Of a stretch of DNA of 64,000 nt, positions 36,665 to 47,185 are shown in pieces. The first letter of the stretch is position 1; each line of letters begins with the position of its first letter. Both the position numbers and the translations under genes were made by a program. Source of the DNA: Kocuria palustris (GTDB taxonomy: Bacteria; Actinomycetota; Actinomycetes; Actinomycetales; Micrococcaceae); the NCBI RefSeq assembly GCF_016907795.1, contig NZ_JAFBCR010000001.1, positions 372,001 through 436,000 of the forward strand, given 5' to 3'. Below the pieces are notes generated by a model. That model did no database searches. It had not been told where the DNA came from and was given only the letters and a program-made list of their open reading frames with translations.

Positions 36665-37732
36665 TCAGCTCCGCGAGTGCGCGATCCAGCGATCCAGCAC
36701 CCGCTGGGCGGCACCGGTGTCCAGGGACTGCGCGGCGCGCTCGATCGCCGCGGCCATGCGCTCCTGGAAGGAGCCGACCGGAGCCTCATCGAGGGCCATC
36801 AGGGCCGAGGCCGCATTCAGCAGGACCGTGTTGCGCACGTGGCCGAACTCCCCGGAGAGGATCCGGCGGGCCACTGCCGCGTTGTACTCGGCGTCCTGGC
36901 CCCGCAGGTCCTCGACCGTGCCGCGCGGCATTCCGAAGTCCTGCGGCTCGAGCACGTGCTCGGTGATTTCGCCGTCGCGGACCTCCCAGACCTCCGAGGA
37001 CTCGGTGATGGTCAGCTCGTCGAGCCCGTCGCCGCCGCGGAAGACCAGAGCGCGGTGGCCGCGATCCCGGAACACTCCCGCCATCACGGGCGCCAGCGCG
37101 CGGTCGGCCACGCCGATCGCGGAGGCCTCCACGAGCGCCGGGTTGGAGATCGGGCCCAGGAAGTTGAAGGCCGTGGCCACGCCCAGCGCCTTGCGGGCGC
37201 CGGCGGCGAAGCGCATGGAGGGGTGGAAGGTCTGGGCGAAGCAGAAGGTGATCCCGACCTCCCGAGCACAGGACTCCACCATGGACACGGGCATGTCCAG
37301 CTGCACGCCGAGAGCCTCGAGGCAGTCCGCCGAGCCGGACTTGGACGACGAGGCGCGGTTGCCGTGCTTGACCACCCGGGCGCCGGCGCCGGCGGCCACG
37401 AGCGCGGACATGGTGGAGATGTTCACGGAGCGCAGGCGATCCCCGCCCGTGCCCACGATGTCCACGGCCGGGCCGGGCACATCGAGCGGGCGGGCGTGGG
37501 AGACCATCGCGTCGGCCAGCCCCTTGAGCTCGTCGACGCTCTCCCCCTTGGCCCGCAGCGCGACCAGGAACCCGGCCAGGGCGATGTCCTGGACGTCGCC
37601 GCGCATGACCGCGTCCATGGCCGACCATGCCTGCTCCGCACTGAGATCGCGGCCCTGGATCAGGGAGGTGGTGAGCTCGGGCCAGTCCAGCGGCGCCGAG
37701 GGGTGCGTGGGGATCTCGCTGTTCGAAGTCAC
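36665..37732 (-). CDS. trpD: Anthranilate phosphoribosyltransferase
   Basis: 355 residues. It transfers phosphoribosyl from PRPP to anthranilate, the second step of tryptophan synthesis. Motifs: [20 protein letters not shown] (PRPP site), [21 protein letters not shown] and [39 protein letters not shown] 37732 gives the start, without a strong ribosome binding site. It stands apart from other trp genes, as often in actinobacteria, here divergent from ctaE. Confidence 0.95.
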   Translation of the reverse strand: MTSNSEIPTHPSAPLDWPELTTSLIQGRDLSAEQAWSAMDAVMRGDVQDIALAGFLVALRAKGESVDELKGLADAMVSHARPLDVPGPAVDIVGTGGDRLRSVNISTMSALVAAGAGARVVKHGNRASSSKSGSADCLEALGVQLDMPVSMVESCAREVGITFCFAQTFHPSMRFAAGARKALGVATAFNFLGPISNPALVEASAIGVADRALAPVMAGVFRDRGHRALVFRGGDGLDELTITESSEVWEVRDGEITEHVLEPQDFGMPRGTVEDLRGQDAEYNAAVARRILSGEFGHVRNTVLLNAASALMALDEAPVGSFQERMAAAIERAAQSLDTGAAQRVLDRWIAHSRS

Positions 37733-37849
37733 GGTGCGACTCTATCCCCGGGCCCCAGCCGGCACAGCCCGCCCCGAGGCAGGGTCCTGCCCAGCTCATG
37801 CATTCCCGGAAGGGAACGGAATCCCATGGTTCTCACCGGGGTGTCTCAG

Positions 37850-37879
37850 TTGGTTCGCAGGACCGTTTGGCGACATAAT
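37850..37879 (+). promoter_or_regulatory. ctaE: Promoter of ctaE-qcrCAB, probably giving a leaderless transcript
   Basis: TTGGTT (37850-37855), an 18-base spacer and CATAAT (37874-37879). The -10 lies seven bases before GTG 37887, so transcription would begin at or next to that codon. No Shine-Dalgarno sequence is present. Confidence 0.6.
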
Positions 37880-37886
37880 GTCGATC

Positions 37887-38522
37887 GTGACGACTGCAAC
37901 CCATGCCCCAGCGCGACCCGCCCCGGTCATCAACCGCCCGAACCTCACCGCAGTGGGGACCATCGTGTGGCTGGCCTCCGAAGTCATGTTCTTCGCCGGC
38001 CTGTTCGCGATGTACTTCACGCTGCGCGCCACGGTTCCCGAGGTCTGGGATGAGGGCGCCTCGCTGCTCAACATCCCCCTGGCCACCGTGAACACCATCG
38101 TGCTGGTGCTGTCCTCCGTGACCTGCCAGTTCGGCGTCTTCGCGGCCGAGCGCCTCCAGCCCCGACGCACCGGCGGCCTGTTCTCCGTCGCCAAGTGGGG
38201 CATGGTCGAGTGGTTCATCCTCACGTTCCTCATGGGCGCGTTCTTCGTCTCCGTGCAGGTCTTCGAGTACGCCACCCTCTGGTCGCACGGCCTCGGCATC
38301 GCGTCCTCGGCCTACGGCTCGGCGTTCTACCTCACGACCGGCTTCCACGCCATCCACGTGACCGGCGGCCTCGTGGCCTTCCTGGTGATCATCGGGCGCG
38401 CCTTCCTGGCCAAGCGCTTCGGTCACTACGAGGCCACGTCGGCGATCGTCGTCTCCTACTACTGGCACTTCGTGGACGTCGTCTGGATCGCCCTGTTCGC
38501 GATCGTCTACTTCCTGCAGTGA
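37887..38522 (+). CDS. ctaE: Cytochrome c oxidase subunit III
   Basis: 211 residues with five membrane helices, the short actinobacterial form. Motifs: [50 protein letters not shown] and [19 protein letters not shown]. It is part of the aa3 oxidase that forms a supercomplex with the bcc complex encoded just downstream. GTG 37887 ([11 protein letters not shown]) is preferred over ATG 37878, because the latter lies inside the apparent -10 box. It heads a four-gene operon with qcrC, qcrA and qcrB. Confidence 0.94.
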   Translation: MTTATHAPARPAPVINRPNLTAVGTIVWLASEVMFFAGLFAMYFTLRATVPEVWDEGASLLNIPLATVNTIVLVLSSVTCQFGVFAAERLQPRRTGGLFSVAKWGMVEWFILTFLMGAFFVSVQVFEYATLWSHGLGIASSAYGSAFYLTTGFHAIHVTGGLVAFLVIIGRAFLAKRFGHYEATSAIVVSYYWHFVDVVWIALFAIVYFLQ

Positions 38523-38589
38523 CTCCGGTCCACCGCGCCCACCGGCGTCACCGCCAGCTCAGCACCACACCGAATCGAGGACTCCTGAC

Positions 38590-39378
38590 GTGAAGGCTCT
38601 CTCACAGAAGCGTCGCCATCCGCTCGCCATCCTGGCGCTGCTCCTGAGCGCCCTGCTGCTCACCGGTGGTCTCTACGCAGTCGCCACCACCTCGAACCAG
38701 GCCCAGGCCGCGGACGAGTACACGGCCGAGGACGTCGAGCAGGGCGAGTCCCTCTTCCTCGCCAACTGCTCCACCTGCCACGGCCTGGACGCCCAGGGCA
38801 CGGACGCCGGCCCGTCGCTGATCGGTGTGGGCGCTGCCGCCGTGGACTTCCAGGTCGGCACCGGCCGCATGCCCATGCAGATGCAGGGCCCGCAGGCCCA
38901 GAAGAAGCCGCAGCAGTTCAACGAGGAGCAGACCAGCCAGCTGGCCGCCTACGTCGCTTCGCTCGGCGCCGGTCCTGCCGTCCCCGAGGACGAGTACCTG
39001 GACGTCTCCGAGGGCGACGCCGCCAATGGCTCCAAGGTCTTCCTGGCCAACTGCGCCATGTGCCACAACGCCGCCGGCGCCGGCGGCGCACTGACCCGCG
39101 GCAAGTTCGCCCCGTCGCTCATGGGCGTCGAGGAGAACCACATCTACGAGGCCATGCAGACCGGCCCGCAGAACATGCCCGTGTTCAACGACGCGAACAT
39201 CACCCCCGAGGAGAAGCGCGACGTCATCACGTACCTGAAGACGGTCGAGACCAACACCGACCCCGGCGGCTTCGGCCTCGGCTCGCTCGGCCCGGTCTCC
39301 GAGGGCCTGTTCATCTGGACCATCGGTCTGATGATCATCATCGGCTTCACCGTCTGGCTCACCACCAGGTCCGCCTGA
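38590..39378 (+). CDS. qcrC: Cytochrome bc1 complex dihaem cytochrome c subunit
   Basis: 262 residues. An N-terminal membrane helix or signal anchor (PLAILALLLSALLLTGGLYAV) is followed by two c-type haem sites, CSTCH (Cys60, Cys63, His64) and CAMCH (Cys155, Cys158, His159), and a C-terminal helix (GLFIWTIGLMIIIGFTVWLTT). It passes electrons from the Rieske centre directly to aa3 oxidase, replacing soluble cytochrome c. GTG 38590 has GAGGA eight bases upstream. Confidence 0.96.
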   Translation: MKALSQKRRHPLAILALLLSALLLTGGLYAVATTSNQAQAADEYTAEDVEQGESLFLANCSTCHGLDAQGTDAGPSLIGVGAAAVDFQVGTGRMPMQMQGPQAQKKPQQFNEEQTSQLAAYVASLGAGPAVPEDEYLDVSEGDAANGSKVFLANCAMCHNAAGAGGALTRGKFAPSLMGVEENHIYEAMQTGPQNMPVFNDANITPEEKRDVITYLKTVETNTDPGGFGLGSLGPVSEGLFIWTIGLMIIIGFTVWLTTRSA

Positions 39379-39456
39379 TCCATCCGCTCGCCGTGCCCCG
39401 GCGGTCCTCCGATCACCGGGCCCTGCACCACGTTTCAAGAAAGTTTGAGGGACCAC

Positions 39457-40557
39457 ATGGCCAGCCATCGTGATGAGCTCCCCGAGGGCAAGAAGGGCAA
39501 CGTGCTCGATCGCAGCGCCGCGCCGCAGCGCTTCGAGAACCCGGGCATGCCCCCGCACTCGCCCCGGACCACGGACGTCGATCCGCAGGCCGCCAAGCGC
39601 GCCGAGCGCCAGGTCGTGCTCCTGTTCGTGATCTCGATCCTCGGATCGATCCTGTTCTTCGTGGGCTACTTCGGCATCCGCGTCGAGGGCGACATGTACG
39701 ACGTCATGAACCCCGAGCCGACCTCCCAGTTGCGCCTGCAGAACCTGCTGCTCGGCGCCGGCATCGCCCTGGGCATGCTCGGCATCGGCGTGGGCATCGT
39801 GCACTGGGCCAAGACGCTCATGCCCGATCACGAGATGGTCGAGTCCCGCCACGAGATCCGCACCGAGGCCCAGCGCGCCGAGGCCGCCGAGATCATGGAC
39901 ACGATCGTCGACGAGTCCGGCATCAAGCGCCGCCCGCTGATCCGCAACAGCCTCATCGGCGCCATGGTCCTGGCTCCCCTGCCCTTCGTCGGCCTGCTCA
40001 AGGACCTCGGTCCCTGGAACCTGCAGACCATGAAGCACACCCTGTGGGACGAGGGCGTCCGCCTGGTCCGCGACCCCTCGGGCACGCCGATCAAGGCCTC
40101 GGACATCACCCTGGGCTCCACCTACCACGTGCTGCCGGAGAACATCCTCGGCCTGGGCCACGACGAGGGCTACCTCAATGAGAAGGCCAAGGCGGTCGTG
40201 CTGGTCATGCGCCTGGACCCCTCGGAGGTGAACGTCTCGGAGGAGCGCACCGACTGGAACGTGGACGGCATCTTCGCCTACTCCAAGGTCTGCACCCACG
40301 TCGGCTGCCCGGTGGCTCTCTACGAGCAGCACACGCACCACCTGCTGTGCCCCTGCCACCAGTCGACGTTCGATCTCACCAACGAGTGCGAGGTCATCTT
40401 CGGCCCGGCGTCCCACCCGCTGCCGCAGCTGCCCATCACGGTCGACTCGGAGGGCTACCTGGTGGCGCGCAGCGATTTCCACGAGCCCGTGGGCCCGGCC
40501 TACTCGCAGCGCATCATGCACCGCAACCAGCTTGAGGACGAGACGGAGAACGCCTGA
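39457..40557 (+). CDS. qcrA: Ubiquinol-cytochrome c reductase Rieske iron-sulfur subunit
   Basis: 366 residues. Three membrane helices in the N-terminal half (VLLFVISILGSILFFVGYFGI, LLLGAGIALGMLGIGVGIVHW, SLIGAMVLAPLPFVGLL), the actinobacterial three-helix type. The C-terminal Rieske domain has CTHVGC from Cys279 and CPCHQS near residue 298, giving the 2Fe-2S ligands and disulfide. ATG 39457 is chosen, with GAGGG six bases upstream; TTG 39445 is a poorer alternative. It overlaps qcrB by one base. Confidence 0.96.
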   Translation: MASHRDELPEGKKGNVLDRSAAPQRFENPGMPPHSPRTTDVDPQAAKRAERQVVLLFVISILGSILFFVGYFGIRVEGDMYDVMNPEPTSQLRLQNLLLGAGIALGMLGIGVGIVHWAKTLMPDHEMVESRHEIRTEAQRAEAAEIMDTIVDESGIKRRPLIRNSLIGAMVLAPLPFVGLLKDLGPWNLQTMKHTLWDEGVRLVRDPSGTPIKASDITLGSTYHVLPENILGLGHDEGYLNEKAKAVVLVMRLDPSEVNVSEERTDWNVDGIFAYSKVCTHVGCPVALYEQHTHHLLCPCHQSTFDLTNECEVIFGPASHPLPQLPITVDSEGYLVARSDFHEPVGPAYSQRIMHRNQLEDETENA

Positions 40558-42254
40558 TGTCCGCACAGACCACAGACACGCGCCGTCCGCAGCAGGACGA
40601 CTACCGGCCGGACACCGCCGTCGGCTTCATCGCGAACTACGCCGACACCCGCGTGGGCCTCTCCCCGCTGGTCAAGGAGTTCGGACGCAAGATCTTCCCG
40701 GACCACTGGTCCTTCATGTTCGGCGAGGTCGCGCTCTACTCGTTCATCATCCTGCTGGTCTCGGGAACCTTCCTGGCCCTGTGGTTCGACCCCACGATGG
40801 TCTCCCAGGAGTACACCGGCTCCTACGTCCCCATGCAGGGCGTGGAGATGTCCGGGGCCTACGCCTCGTCCCTGCACATCTCGTTCGACATCACCGGCGG
40901 ACTGTTCCTGCGCCAGCTGCACCACTGGTCGGCGCTGCTGTTCGTGGTGGCGATCTGCGTGCACATGATGCGCGTGTTCTTCACCGGCGCGTTCCGCCGC
41001 CCGCGCGAGCTCAACTGGGTCGTCGGCGCGCTGCTGTTCGTCATGGCCATGGCGGCCGGCTTCACCGGCTACTCCCTGCCAGATGACGTGCTCTCCGGCA
41101 ACGGCCTGCGCATCGCCGACGGCATGGCCAAGTCCATCCCTGTGGTGGGCACCTATATCTCCATGATGCTCTTCGGCGGAGAGTTCCCCGGCCACGTGGT
41201 GATCCCCCGCCTGTACATCCTCCACGTCTTCCTGATCCCGGGCGTGATCCTGGGCCTGATCGTGGTCCACCTGTTCATGGTCGTGACCCACAAGCACACC
41301 CAGTACCCGGGCCCCGGTCGCACCGAGGACAACGTGGTCGGCTTCCCGGTCGGCCCCGTCTACGCGGCCAAGGCCGGCGGCTTCTTCTTCATCGTGCTCG
41401 GCTTCCTCTCGGCCCTTGCCGGGATGGTCCAGATCAACGCGCTGTGGAACTACGGCCCGTACGATCCCTCCCCGGTGCAGGCAGGCACGCAGCCGGACTG
41501 GTACATCCTCTTCGGCGACGGCGCCCTGCGCCTGTTCCCGGGCACCTGGCCCTGGAACTGGGAGTGGAACCTGTTCGGCCTGGTGACGATCCCGCTGGCC
41601 GTGTTCATCCCGCTGATGATCATGGGCGCGCTGATCGGTGCGATCTTCGCCTACCCGTTCCTGGAGCGCTGGATCTCCGGTGATTCCCGCGAGCACCACG
41701 TGCTGGACCGCCCGCGCAACGCCCCCACCCGCACGGGCCTGGGCGCAGCTGCGGTCGTGTTCTACTCCGTGATGATGGTGGCGGCCACCGGCGACCTCAT
41801 CGCCACGCACTTCCACCTCTCGCTCAACGACGTCATCTACGCCCTGCGCACGCTGTGGATCGTCGGCCCGATCATCACGTTCCTGATCGTCAAGCGGATC
41901 TGCCTGTCGCTGCAGCGCAAGGATCGCGAGATCGCCCTGCACGGCCGCGAGACCGGCCGCGTGCAGCAGCTGCCGCACGGGGAGTTCGTCGAGGTCCACG
42001 AGCCGCTGAGCCCCTACGCCCAGTACCGCCTGGTCAGCTTCGAGGCTCCCACCCCGCAGGCACCGCGCCGCAACGCCAAGGGCCGGATCTCCGGCCCCGA
42101 GAAGCTGCGCTCGCGCCTGACGCGCTTCTTCTACGAGGATCGCGTGGCGCCGGTGACCCCGGCCGAGCTCGAGGCCGCGCATCACGAGCACCAGGAGGAC
42201 CTGGGCTCCCTCGATGCCGGGCACAACACCTCGGATCGCGAGATCGGCAGCTGA
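40557..42254 (+). CDS. qcrB: Cytochrome bc1 complex cytochrome b subunit
   Basis: 565 residues. Cytochrome b core with eight or nine helices and bis-histidine haem ligation (SLHISFDITGGLFLRQLHHWSALLFVVAICVHMMRVFF). GYSLPDDVLSGNGLRIADG corresponds to the Qo region (actinobacterial PDD in place of PEW). A long hydrophilic C-terminal tail of about 130 residues is typical of actinobacteria. ATG 40557 overlaps the qcrA stop (TGATG). A strong terminator follows. Confidence 0.96.
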   Translation: MSAQTTDTRRPQQDDYRPDTAVGFIANYADTRVGLSPLVKEFGRKIFPDHWSFMFGEVALYSFIILLVSGTFLALWFDPTMVSQEYTGSYVPMQGVEMSGAYASSLHISFDITGGLFLRQLHHWSALLFVVAICVHMMRVFFTGAFRRPRELNWVVGALLFVMAMAAGFTGYSLPDDVLSGNGLRIADGMAKSIPVVGTYISMMLFGGEFPGHVVIPRLYILHVFLIPGVILGLIVVHLFMVVTHKHTQYPGPGRTEDNVVGFPVGPVYAAKAGGFFFIVLGFLSALAGMVQINALWNYGPYDPSPVQAGTQPDWYILFGDGALRLFPGTWPWNWEWNLFGLVTIPLAVFIPLMIMGALIGAIFAYPFLERWISGDSREHHVLDRPRNAPTRTGLGAAAVVFYSVMMVAATGDLIATHFHLSLNDVIYALRTLWIVGPIITFLIVKRICLSLQRKDREIALHGRETGRVQQLPHGEFVEVHEPLSPYAQYRLVSFEAPTPQAPRRNAKGRISGPEKLRSRLTRFFYEDRVAPVTPAELEAAHHEHQEDLGSLDAGHNTSDREIGS

Positions 42255-42270
42255 TCGGCTGTCCCTGCTG

Positions 42271-42309
42271 CAGAGGCCCCCGACTCCCCCGCGGAGTCGG
42301 GGGCCTCTG
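42271..42309 (+). terminator. Terminator of ctaE-qcrCAB
   Basis: Perfect 17-base arms (CAGAGGCCCCCGACTCC at 42271-42287, complement at 42293-42309) with a CCCGC loop, 16 bases after the qcrB stop. The remaining ~240 bases before the next gene hold its promoter; nothing else was recognised. Confidence 0.92.
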
Positions 42310-42553
42310 TCGTCGAGGCGGGATCCACGACCGTGTTGCCACCGGACGGTGTCGGTGATCACGACAGCCGCCGGGGTGTTCGGTACCCTGAGACCCCGAC
42401 CGGTAACCAACCGGGTTCCCCCGCCCGACCCCGTCCCGTCGAGTCGTCAGAGGCCGCTCCTGCCCGAGCCGCACTGCCGCACCGGCACCCCGCAGGCCCT
42501 AGGGCAGGCGGGGCCGACGGTCCGCACACCGCACTGAAGATCTGGAGACACCG

Positions 42554-43090
42554 ATGACTGGGAAGATCGTCCTCGTGGGACGCACTGCAGACCTCGTCGC
42601 ACGCTCTGGCAAGAGCCTGCTCAACACCCGCCCGGCATCCTCTGAAGACATCCCCGCGCTGGCCGAGCTCTATGCGGCCGCCTATCAGGCGTCCTCGACT
42701 CCGGATGACTCCAATGTCACCTCGCCGGAGGAGGCCCGGGAGATCCTCACCAAGCTCTTCGACGGCGAGTTCGGCCGCCTCCTGCCCGAGGCATCGCCCG
42801 TAGTCGCCGACGAGGACGACGACATCGTGGCCGCCGCCCTGGTGGTCGAGCAGCGCACGGGAGGAGGCGTCCCGGAGGATCCCTACCTCTTCGAGCTGTT
42901 CACCCACGCCTCGCACCGCCGGCAGGGGCTGGCCGAGCAGCTCGTGCGCAGCAGTGCCACCGCACTGGCGGAGGCCGGCCACGAGCGGCTGAGCCTGCGG
43001 ATCCCGGAGGACAACTCCCCCGCTCTCGCGCTCTACCTGACCCTGGACTTCAGCCGCTGGCAGGAGGCCGCGGAGGAGGACGAGATCTGA
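42554..43090 (+). CDS. GNAT family N-acetyltransferase
   Basis: 178 residues. The N-terminus reads LLNTRPASSEDIPALAELYAAAY. The acetyl-CoA binding motif is SHRRQGLAEQLVRSSATALAEAGHERLSLRI, followed by NSPALALYLTLDF. The acceptor is unknown. GGAG lies seven bases upstream of ATG 42554. Single gene bounded by terminators. Confidence 0.88.
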   Translation: MTGKIVLVGRTADLVARSGKSLLNTRPASSEDIPALAELYAAAYQASSTPDDSNVTSPEEAREILTKLFDGEFGRLLPEASPVVADEDDDIVAAALVVEQRTGGGVPEDPYLFELFTHASHRRQGLAEQLVRSSATALAEAGHERLSLRIPEDNSPALALYLTLDFSRWQEAAEEDEI

Positions 43091-43116
43091 TCCTCGATCG
43101 GCTCCCGTCTCGCAGA

Positions 43117-43158
43117 CCAGGGGCCCGGCCACGGCGATCGCCGTGACCGGGCCCCTGG
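43117..43158. terminator. Bidirectional terminator between GNAT gene and ribH
   Basis: Near-perfect 42-base inverted repeat (arms of 21 with one mismatch, beginning CCAGGGGCCCGG), between convergent stops 43090 and 43256. Confidence 0.9.
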
Positions 43159-43255
43159 TCTTGGCCGCACTCTGCCGCCTCTCGGCCGGTGTCCTCACCC
43201 TGTTTCGGTCGTTGACGCGGAGGCCTCCGCCGTCGAGGGTGACGGCGATTCAGGT

Positions 43256-43735
43256 TCAGAGGCCCAGCCCGCGCAGCGTGAGGGCGGCATCGACTGCGGC
43301 GACGGCCGCGTCGTAGCCCTTGTCCTCGCTCGAGCCCTCGAGACCCGCTCGGTCCAGCCCCTGCTGCTCGTCGTCGGTGGTCAGCACGCCGAAGCCGATC
43401 GGCACCCCCGTGGCCGTCGAGACGTCGGTCAGGCCCATGGTCGCGGCCTGGCAGACGTAGTCGAAGTGCGGTGTGCCGCCGCGGATCACGATGCCCAGCG
43501 CGATCACAGCATCGAAGGCACCGGCCAGTCGCCGGGCAGCGACCGGCAGCTCGAAGGAGCCGGCCACCCGCACGATCGCGGGGTCCTGGACGCCGGCCTC
43601 GGCCAGGGCCCTCTGGGCGCCGCCGAGCAGCCCGTCCATGATCTGCTCGTGCCAGCGCGAGGCCACCACGGCGACCTTCAGCTGCGATCCCTCCAGATCG
43701 GATGCCGCCAGGGTGGGTGCTCCGTGTCCGCTCAT
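43256..43735 (-). CDS. ribH: 6,7-dimethyl-8-ribityllumazine synthase
   Basis: 159 residues. It condenses 5-amino-6-ribitylaminouracil with dihydroxybutanone phosphate, the penultimate riboflavin step. Motifs: [37 protein letters not shown] and [24 protein letters not shown]. Last gene of the rib operon, 78 bases after ribA. ATG 43735. Confidence 0.96.
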   Translation of the reverse strand: MSGHGAPTLAASDLEGSQLKVAVVASRWHEQIMDGLLGGAQRALAEAGVQDPAIVRVAGSFELPVAARRLAGAFDAVIALGIVIRGGTPHFDYVCQAATMGLTDVSTATGVPIGFGVLTTDDEQQGLDRAGLEGSSEDKGYDAAVAAVDAALTLRGLGL

Positions 43736-43813
43736 GATCTCGTTGTCTCCTTCGACGGCTCCGGTGCCGGGGCCGTCATGGTCCTGTGTGGTGGATTCGG
43801 TGCCGTCAGTCGT

Positions 43814-44473
43814 TCAGTCGTCGACGTGCAGGAGCCGGTGCTCCATGCGGTCGCGCTTGGTGGCCAGGTAGTCGTGGTTCTCGGGGCGGGCGGCGACCTC
43901 GTGGTGGACCATGTCGGTCACCTCGATGCCCAGGCCTGCCAGCTGCTCGGCCTTGAGGGGGTTGTTGCTCAGCAGGCGGATCCGCTGCAGGCCCAGCTCG
44001 TGCAGGATCGTGGCGGCAGCACCCCAGTCGCGGGCCTCGGCCGGCAGGCCCAGCAGCTCATTGGCCTCGACGGTGTCGGCTCCCCCGTCCTGCAGCTGGT
44101 ACGCGCGCAGCTTGTTCACCAGGCCGATCCCCCGGCCCTCATGACGGCGCAGGTAGACGAGCGTGCCGCCCTCGGCGGCGATCCGCTCCAGGCCCAGGTG
44201 CAGCTGGGGCCCGCAGTCGCAGCGGTAGGAGCCGAAGACGTCGCCGGTCAGGCACTCGGAATGCAGCCGGACCAGCGGGGCCGTCTCCGATATGTCCTCC
44301 CTCTGCCCGGAAGCCGTCAGGCTCAGGTGCTCACCGACGGTGGTGCCGTCGGCATCGGGGATCTGCCAGGCGCGCACGAGGAAGCGGCCCTCGGCCATGG
44401 GGATCATGACCGGCTCGGAGGTCGCGAGGACCGGCCGAGGTGCGGTCTCGGCATGCCCTGCCGCCCCTGTCAT
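43814..44473 (-). CDS. ribA: GTP cyclohydrolase II
   Basis: 219 residues. It converts GTP to the diaminopyrimidinone phosphate that starts riboflavin synthesis. Zinc ligands Cys74, Cys85 and Cys87 lie in [18 protein letters not shown]. Further motifs are [35 protein letters not shown] and [15 protein letters not shown] 44473 overlaps the preceding stop (ATGA). In many actinobacteria this domain is fused to RibB as RibBA; here it is separate. Confidence 0.95.
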   Translation of the reverse strand: MTGAAGHAETAPRPVLATSEPVMIPMAEGRFLVRAWQIPDADGTTVGEHLSLTASGQREDISETAPLVRLHSECLTGDVFGSYRCDCGPQLHLGLERIAAEGGTLVYLRRHEGRGIGLVNKLRAYQLQDGGADTVEANELLGLPAEARDWGAAATILHELGLQRIRLLSNNPLKAEQLAGLGIEVTDMVHHEVAARPENHDYLATKRDRMEHRLLHVDD

Positions 44474-45963
44474 GCCGTCTCCCGAGTGCGCAGGTGCTGG
44501 GCCAGGTCCTCGATGCTGATCAGCGGAAGGCCGTGGCGGCTGGCGAACTCGCGCAGATCGGGCAGGCGCTGCATGGAGCCGTCGTCGTGGACGATCTCGG
44601 CGATCACCCCGGCCCGCGGAAGGCCTGCCAGAGTGCACAGGTCGACGGCCGCTTCGGTGTGCCCTCGCCGTTCGAGGACCCCGCCTGCGGCGGCCCGCAG
44701 CGGCAGGACGTGGCCCGGGCGGGTCAGATCTGCGGCGGTGGAGGACGCAGAGGCCAGCACGCGGGCGGTCAGCGCGCGGTCCTCGGCGCTGATGCCGGTG
44801 CTGACGACCTCGCGGGCATCGCAGGTCACGGTGTAGGCGGTGCCCTTCGCGTCCTCGTTGACCGCGGTCATGGGCGGCAGGCCGAGCTCATCGGCGCGCT
44901 CACCGGTCAGCGGGACGCACAGCACGCCCGAGGACCACCGCACGGTGAAGCCCACGAGCTCGGGCTTGGCGTGCACGGCGGCGAAGATCAGATCGCCCTC
45001 GTTCTCACGGTCCTCGTCGTCGACCACCACGACGGCCCCGCCATCGCGGACCTGGCGCACCGCCTCTTCGACCGTGTCCAGCGGGATCGGGGTCTGATCC
45101 GGGGTCTGGGGTTCGAGGGCCGGATCGGACCACGGCGCCGGGGCCGAGCGGAACGACGACAGCCGTGCGGCGTACTTGGCCATGACATCCGTCTCGAGGT
45201 TCACTCGATCCCCGCGGCGCTTCTCGCCCAGGCCGGTGGCCGCCAGGGTGGCCGGGATGAGCCCGATCTCGAACCAGTGCTGATCCAGCTCTGCGGCGCG
45301 GCCGGTGCTGAGCGGCCCGGGGCTCACGGCGGTGACCGTCAGCGAGACGCCGTCCACGGCGATGGCGCCCTTCTCCGCGAGCAGCTCGGCGATCTCCACC
45401 GGAACGCCGATGCGCAGCGTCTCCCACGTGCCGTGGTCGGTGCGCTCCAGGATCGTGCCGACGGCATCCACATGACCCTGAACCACGTGCCCGTCCAGGC
45501 GTCCATCGGCCGGGGTGCAGCGCTCCAGGTTCACCGCGCTGCCCTCTCGCAGACCGCCCAGGGTGGTGCGGCGCAGGGTCTCACCCATGACATCGGCCAC
45601 GAAGCGGCGCCGGGGTGCGGCGTCCGCGGTGCCGAGCGTCCCTGGGGCATCGGTCCCGGCTGCTTCCGACCCGGTGGGCGCGTCGGCGTCGACACCCGCG
45701 GCGACGGCCGTCGCCGCAGCGTCCACAGCCGACAGCGGCGTGGCGGTGAGGCACACGCCGTCCACGGCCAGCGAGCCGCCCAGGGGCAGATCCTCGAGCA
45801 CTGAGCCGGCCTCCAGGTGCAGGCGCACCGAGCCGGTGCCTTGGGCGGTCTGCTCGGCGGTGACCGCTTCCTCGCTGAGGCCCTCCGGGCTGGGCGGTCG
45901 CCCGGTGCCCACGGGCTCGATCTGCACGATCCTGCCGCGCTCGGCGACGATTCCGGTGAACAT
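44470..45963 (-). CDS. Fusion of riboflavin synthase (RibE) and 3,4-dihydroxy-2-butanone-4-phosphate synthase (RibB)
   Basis: 497 residues. The N-terminal ~1-250 is riboflavin synthase: [10 protein letters not shown], then two lumazine-binding barrel repeats ([15 protein letters not shown] and [27 protein letters not shown]). The first repeat carries a low-complexity Ala/Thr/Asp insertion (about 85-125). After a Pro-rich linker, ~290-490 is DHBP synthase with [29 protein letters not shown] and [13 protein letters not shown]. No stop or clear internal start separates the domains. ATG 45963 has AAGGAAGAGG upstream. Coupled to ribA by ATGA. Confidence 0.93.
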   Translation of the reverse strand: MFTGIVAERGRIVQIEPVGTGRPPSPEGLSEEAVTAEQTAQGTGSVRLHLEAGSVLEDLPLGGSLAVDGVCLTATPLSAVDAAATAVAAGVDADAPTGSEAAGTDAPGTLGTADAAPRRRFVADVMGETLRRTTLGGLREGSAVNLERCTPADGRLDGHVVQGHVDAVGTILERTDHGTWETLRIGVPVEIAELLAEKGAIAVDGVSLTVTAVSPGPLSTGRAAELDQHWFEIGLIPATLAATGLGEKRRGDRVNLETDVMAKYAARLSSFRSAPAPWSDPALEPQTPDQTPIPLDTVEEAVRQVRDGGAVVVVDDEDRENEGDLIFAAVHAKPELVGFTVRWSSGVLCVPLTGERADELGLPPMTAVNEDAKGTAYTVTCDAREVVSTGISAEDRALTARVLASASSTAADLTRPGHVLPLRAAAGGVLERRGHTEAAVDLCTLAGLPRAGVIAEIVHDDGSMQRLPDLREFASRHGLPLISIEDLAQHLRTRETA

Positions 45964-46090
45964 CTGCCTCTTCCTTCTCTGCCCCTGCCGGGGCGCCTCT
46001 GATCCGGGGTCGCTGTTGCTCTTCCCGGCTGCTGCGGTGGTGCTGGTGCCGTCGGCTGCGGACGATCGGCGCGGAGTGCCGCTGGTGCCG

Positions 46091-47185
46091 TCAGCCGCCG
46101 CCGCTGTTCGAGGACGGGGGCTCCGCTGCCTCTCCGTGCGGCCCGAGCGGCTGCAGCTGCCACAGCAGGTCGGTGCCCTGCCTCGTGATCGGCCCGCCGC
46201 CCGCCGGATCCGGGGCGAAGCCCAGCGCCTGGGTGAGACTCGTGCGCCCGAGCAGCTCCACCGAGGGTCGACCGCCGCCCAGAACGAGCGGAGCCTGGTA
46301 GACGAGCAGCTCATCGACGGCATCGGCGTCCAGGAATGCGCTGATCAGCCCGGCCCCGCCCTCCAGGAGCAGGTGTCCGACACCGCGGGCGCGCAGCTCG
46401 CGCAGCGCCTCGAGAGGGTCGTGAGTGCGCAGCTGGAGGAAGCGGGCGTCCTCGCCGCGCACGGCCGCAGGGGCCGGGATCTCGCGGTGCCCGATCACCA
46501 CGCGCAGCGGCTGCGAGTCGGCCGGGGTGCCGTCGTCCCGTCGGGCGCTCAGGCGCGGGTCGTCGGCCAGGGCGGTGCCGGTGCCGACCGCGATCGCGTC
46601 CGCGCGGGCTCGCAGGCCATGGCCGTGCCGCCGGGCCTCGGCCCCGGTGATCCACTGGCTGGTGCCGTCGGCGGCGGCGATGCGCCCGTCGAGCGACTGG
46701 GCGATCTTGGCCGTCACGAACGGACGATTCTCTCGACCGGCTCGATCCCACCGGCAGTTCAGCGCCCGGGACTGCTCGGCCAGCAGCCCGCTGCGTACCT
46801 GGACACCGGCGGCGCGGAGGCGCCTGGCTCCCCCGGCACCGGCCTGGGTGTCCTCGACGGCGAAGATCGCCCGCGGGATCCCGGCCTCCAGGATGGCCTG
46901 GCTGCACGGACCCGTGCGTCCGGTGTGGTCGCAGGGCTCGAGCGTCACCACGATCGTGGTGTCGAGCAGGTCGGTTCCCGCCGCGCGGGCCTGGGTCAGG
47001 ACGTCGGCCTCGGCGTGCGGAGTGCCCGCACCCAGATGCCGCCCCACGTGCAGGATCCGTCCCTGCGCATCCAGCAGCGCCGCGCCCACGAGCGGATTGG
47101 CGCCGCGGGGGCCCTCCAGCGCGGCCTCGAGCGCCCGCTGCATGGCGGCGGTCTCGGCCTCGGTGAACGACGGCTCGACGGTCAT
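46091..47185 (-). CDS. ribD: Bifunctional diaminohydroxyphosphoribosylaminopyrimidine deaminase/reductase
   Basis: 364 residues. The N-terminal zinc deaminase has His57-Ala-Glu59 in PHAEADVL and Cys85/Cys94 in [11 protein letters not shown]. The C-terminal NADPH reductase follows ([72 protein letters not shown]). ATG 47185 overlaps the transporter stop (ATGA). Second gene of the rib operon. Confidence 0.95.
   Translation of the reverse strand: MTVEPSFTEAETAAMQRALEAALEGPRGANPLVGAALLDAQGRILHVGRHLGAGTPHAEADVLTQARAAGTDLLDTTIVVTLEPCDHTGRTGPCSQAILEAGIPRAIFAVEDTQAGAGGARRLRAAGVQVRSGLLAEQSRALNCRWDRAGRENRPFVTAKIAQSLDGRIAAADGTSQWITGAEARRHGHGLRARADAIAVGTGTALADDPRLSARRDDGTPADSQPLRVVIGHREIPAPAAVRGEDARFLQLRTHDPLEALRELRARGVGHLLLEGGAGLISAFLDADAVDELLVYQAPLVLGGGRPSVELLGRTSLTQALGFAPDPAGGGPITRQGTDLLWQLQPLGPHGEAAEPPSSNSGGG

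Noticed and set aside
38602-40566. 654-codon minus-strand open frame
   Set aside because: Shadow of qcrC and qcrA, both of which have intact haem and Rieske motifs.
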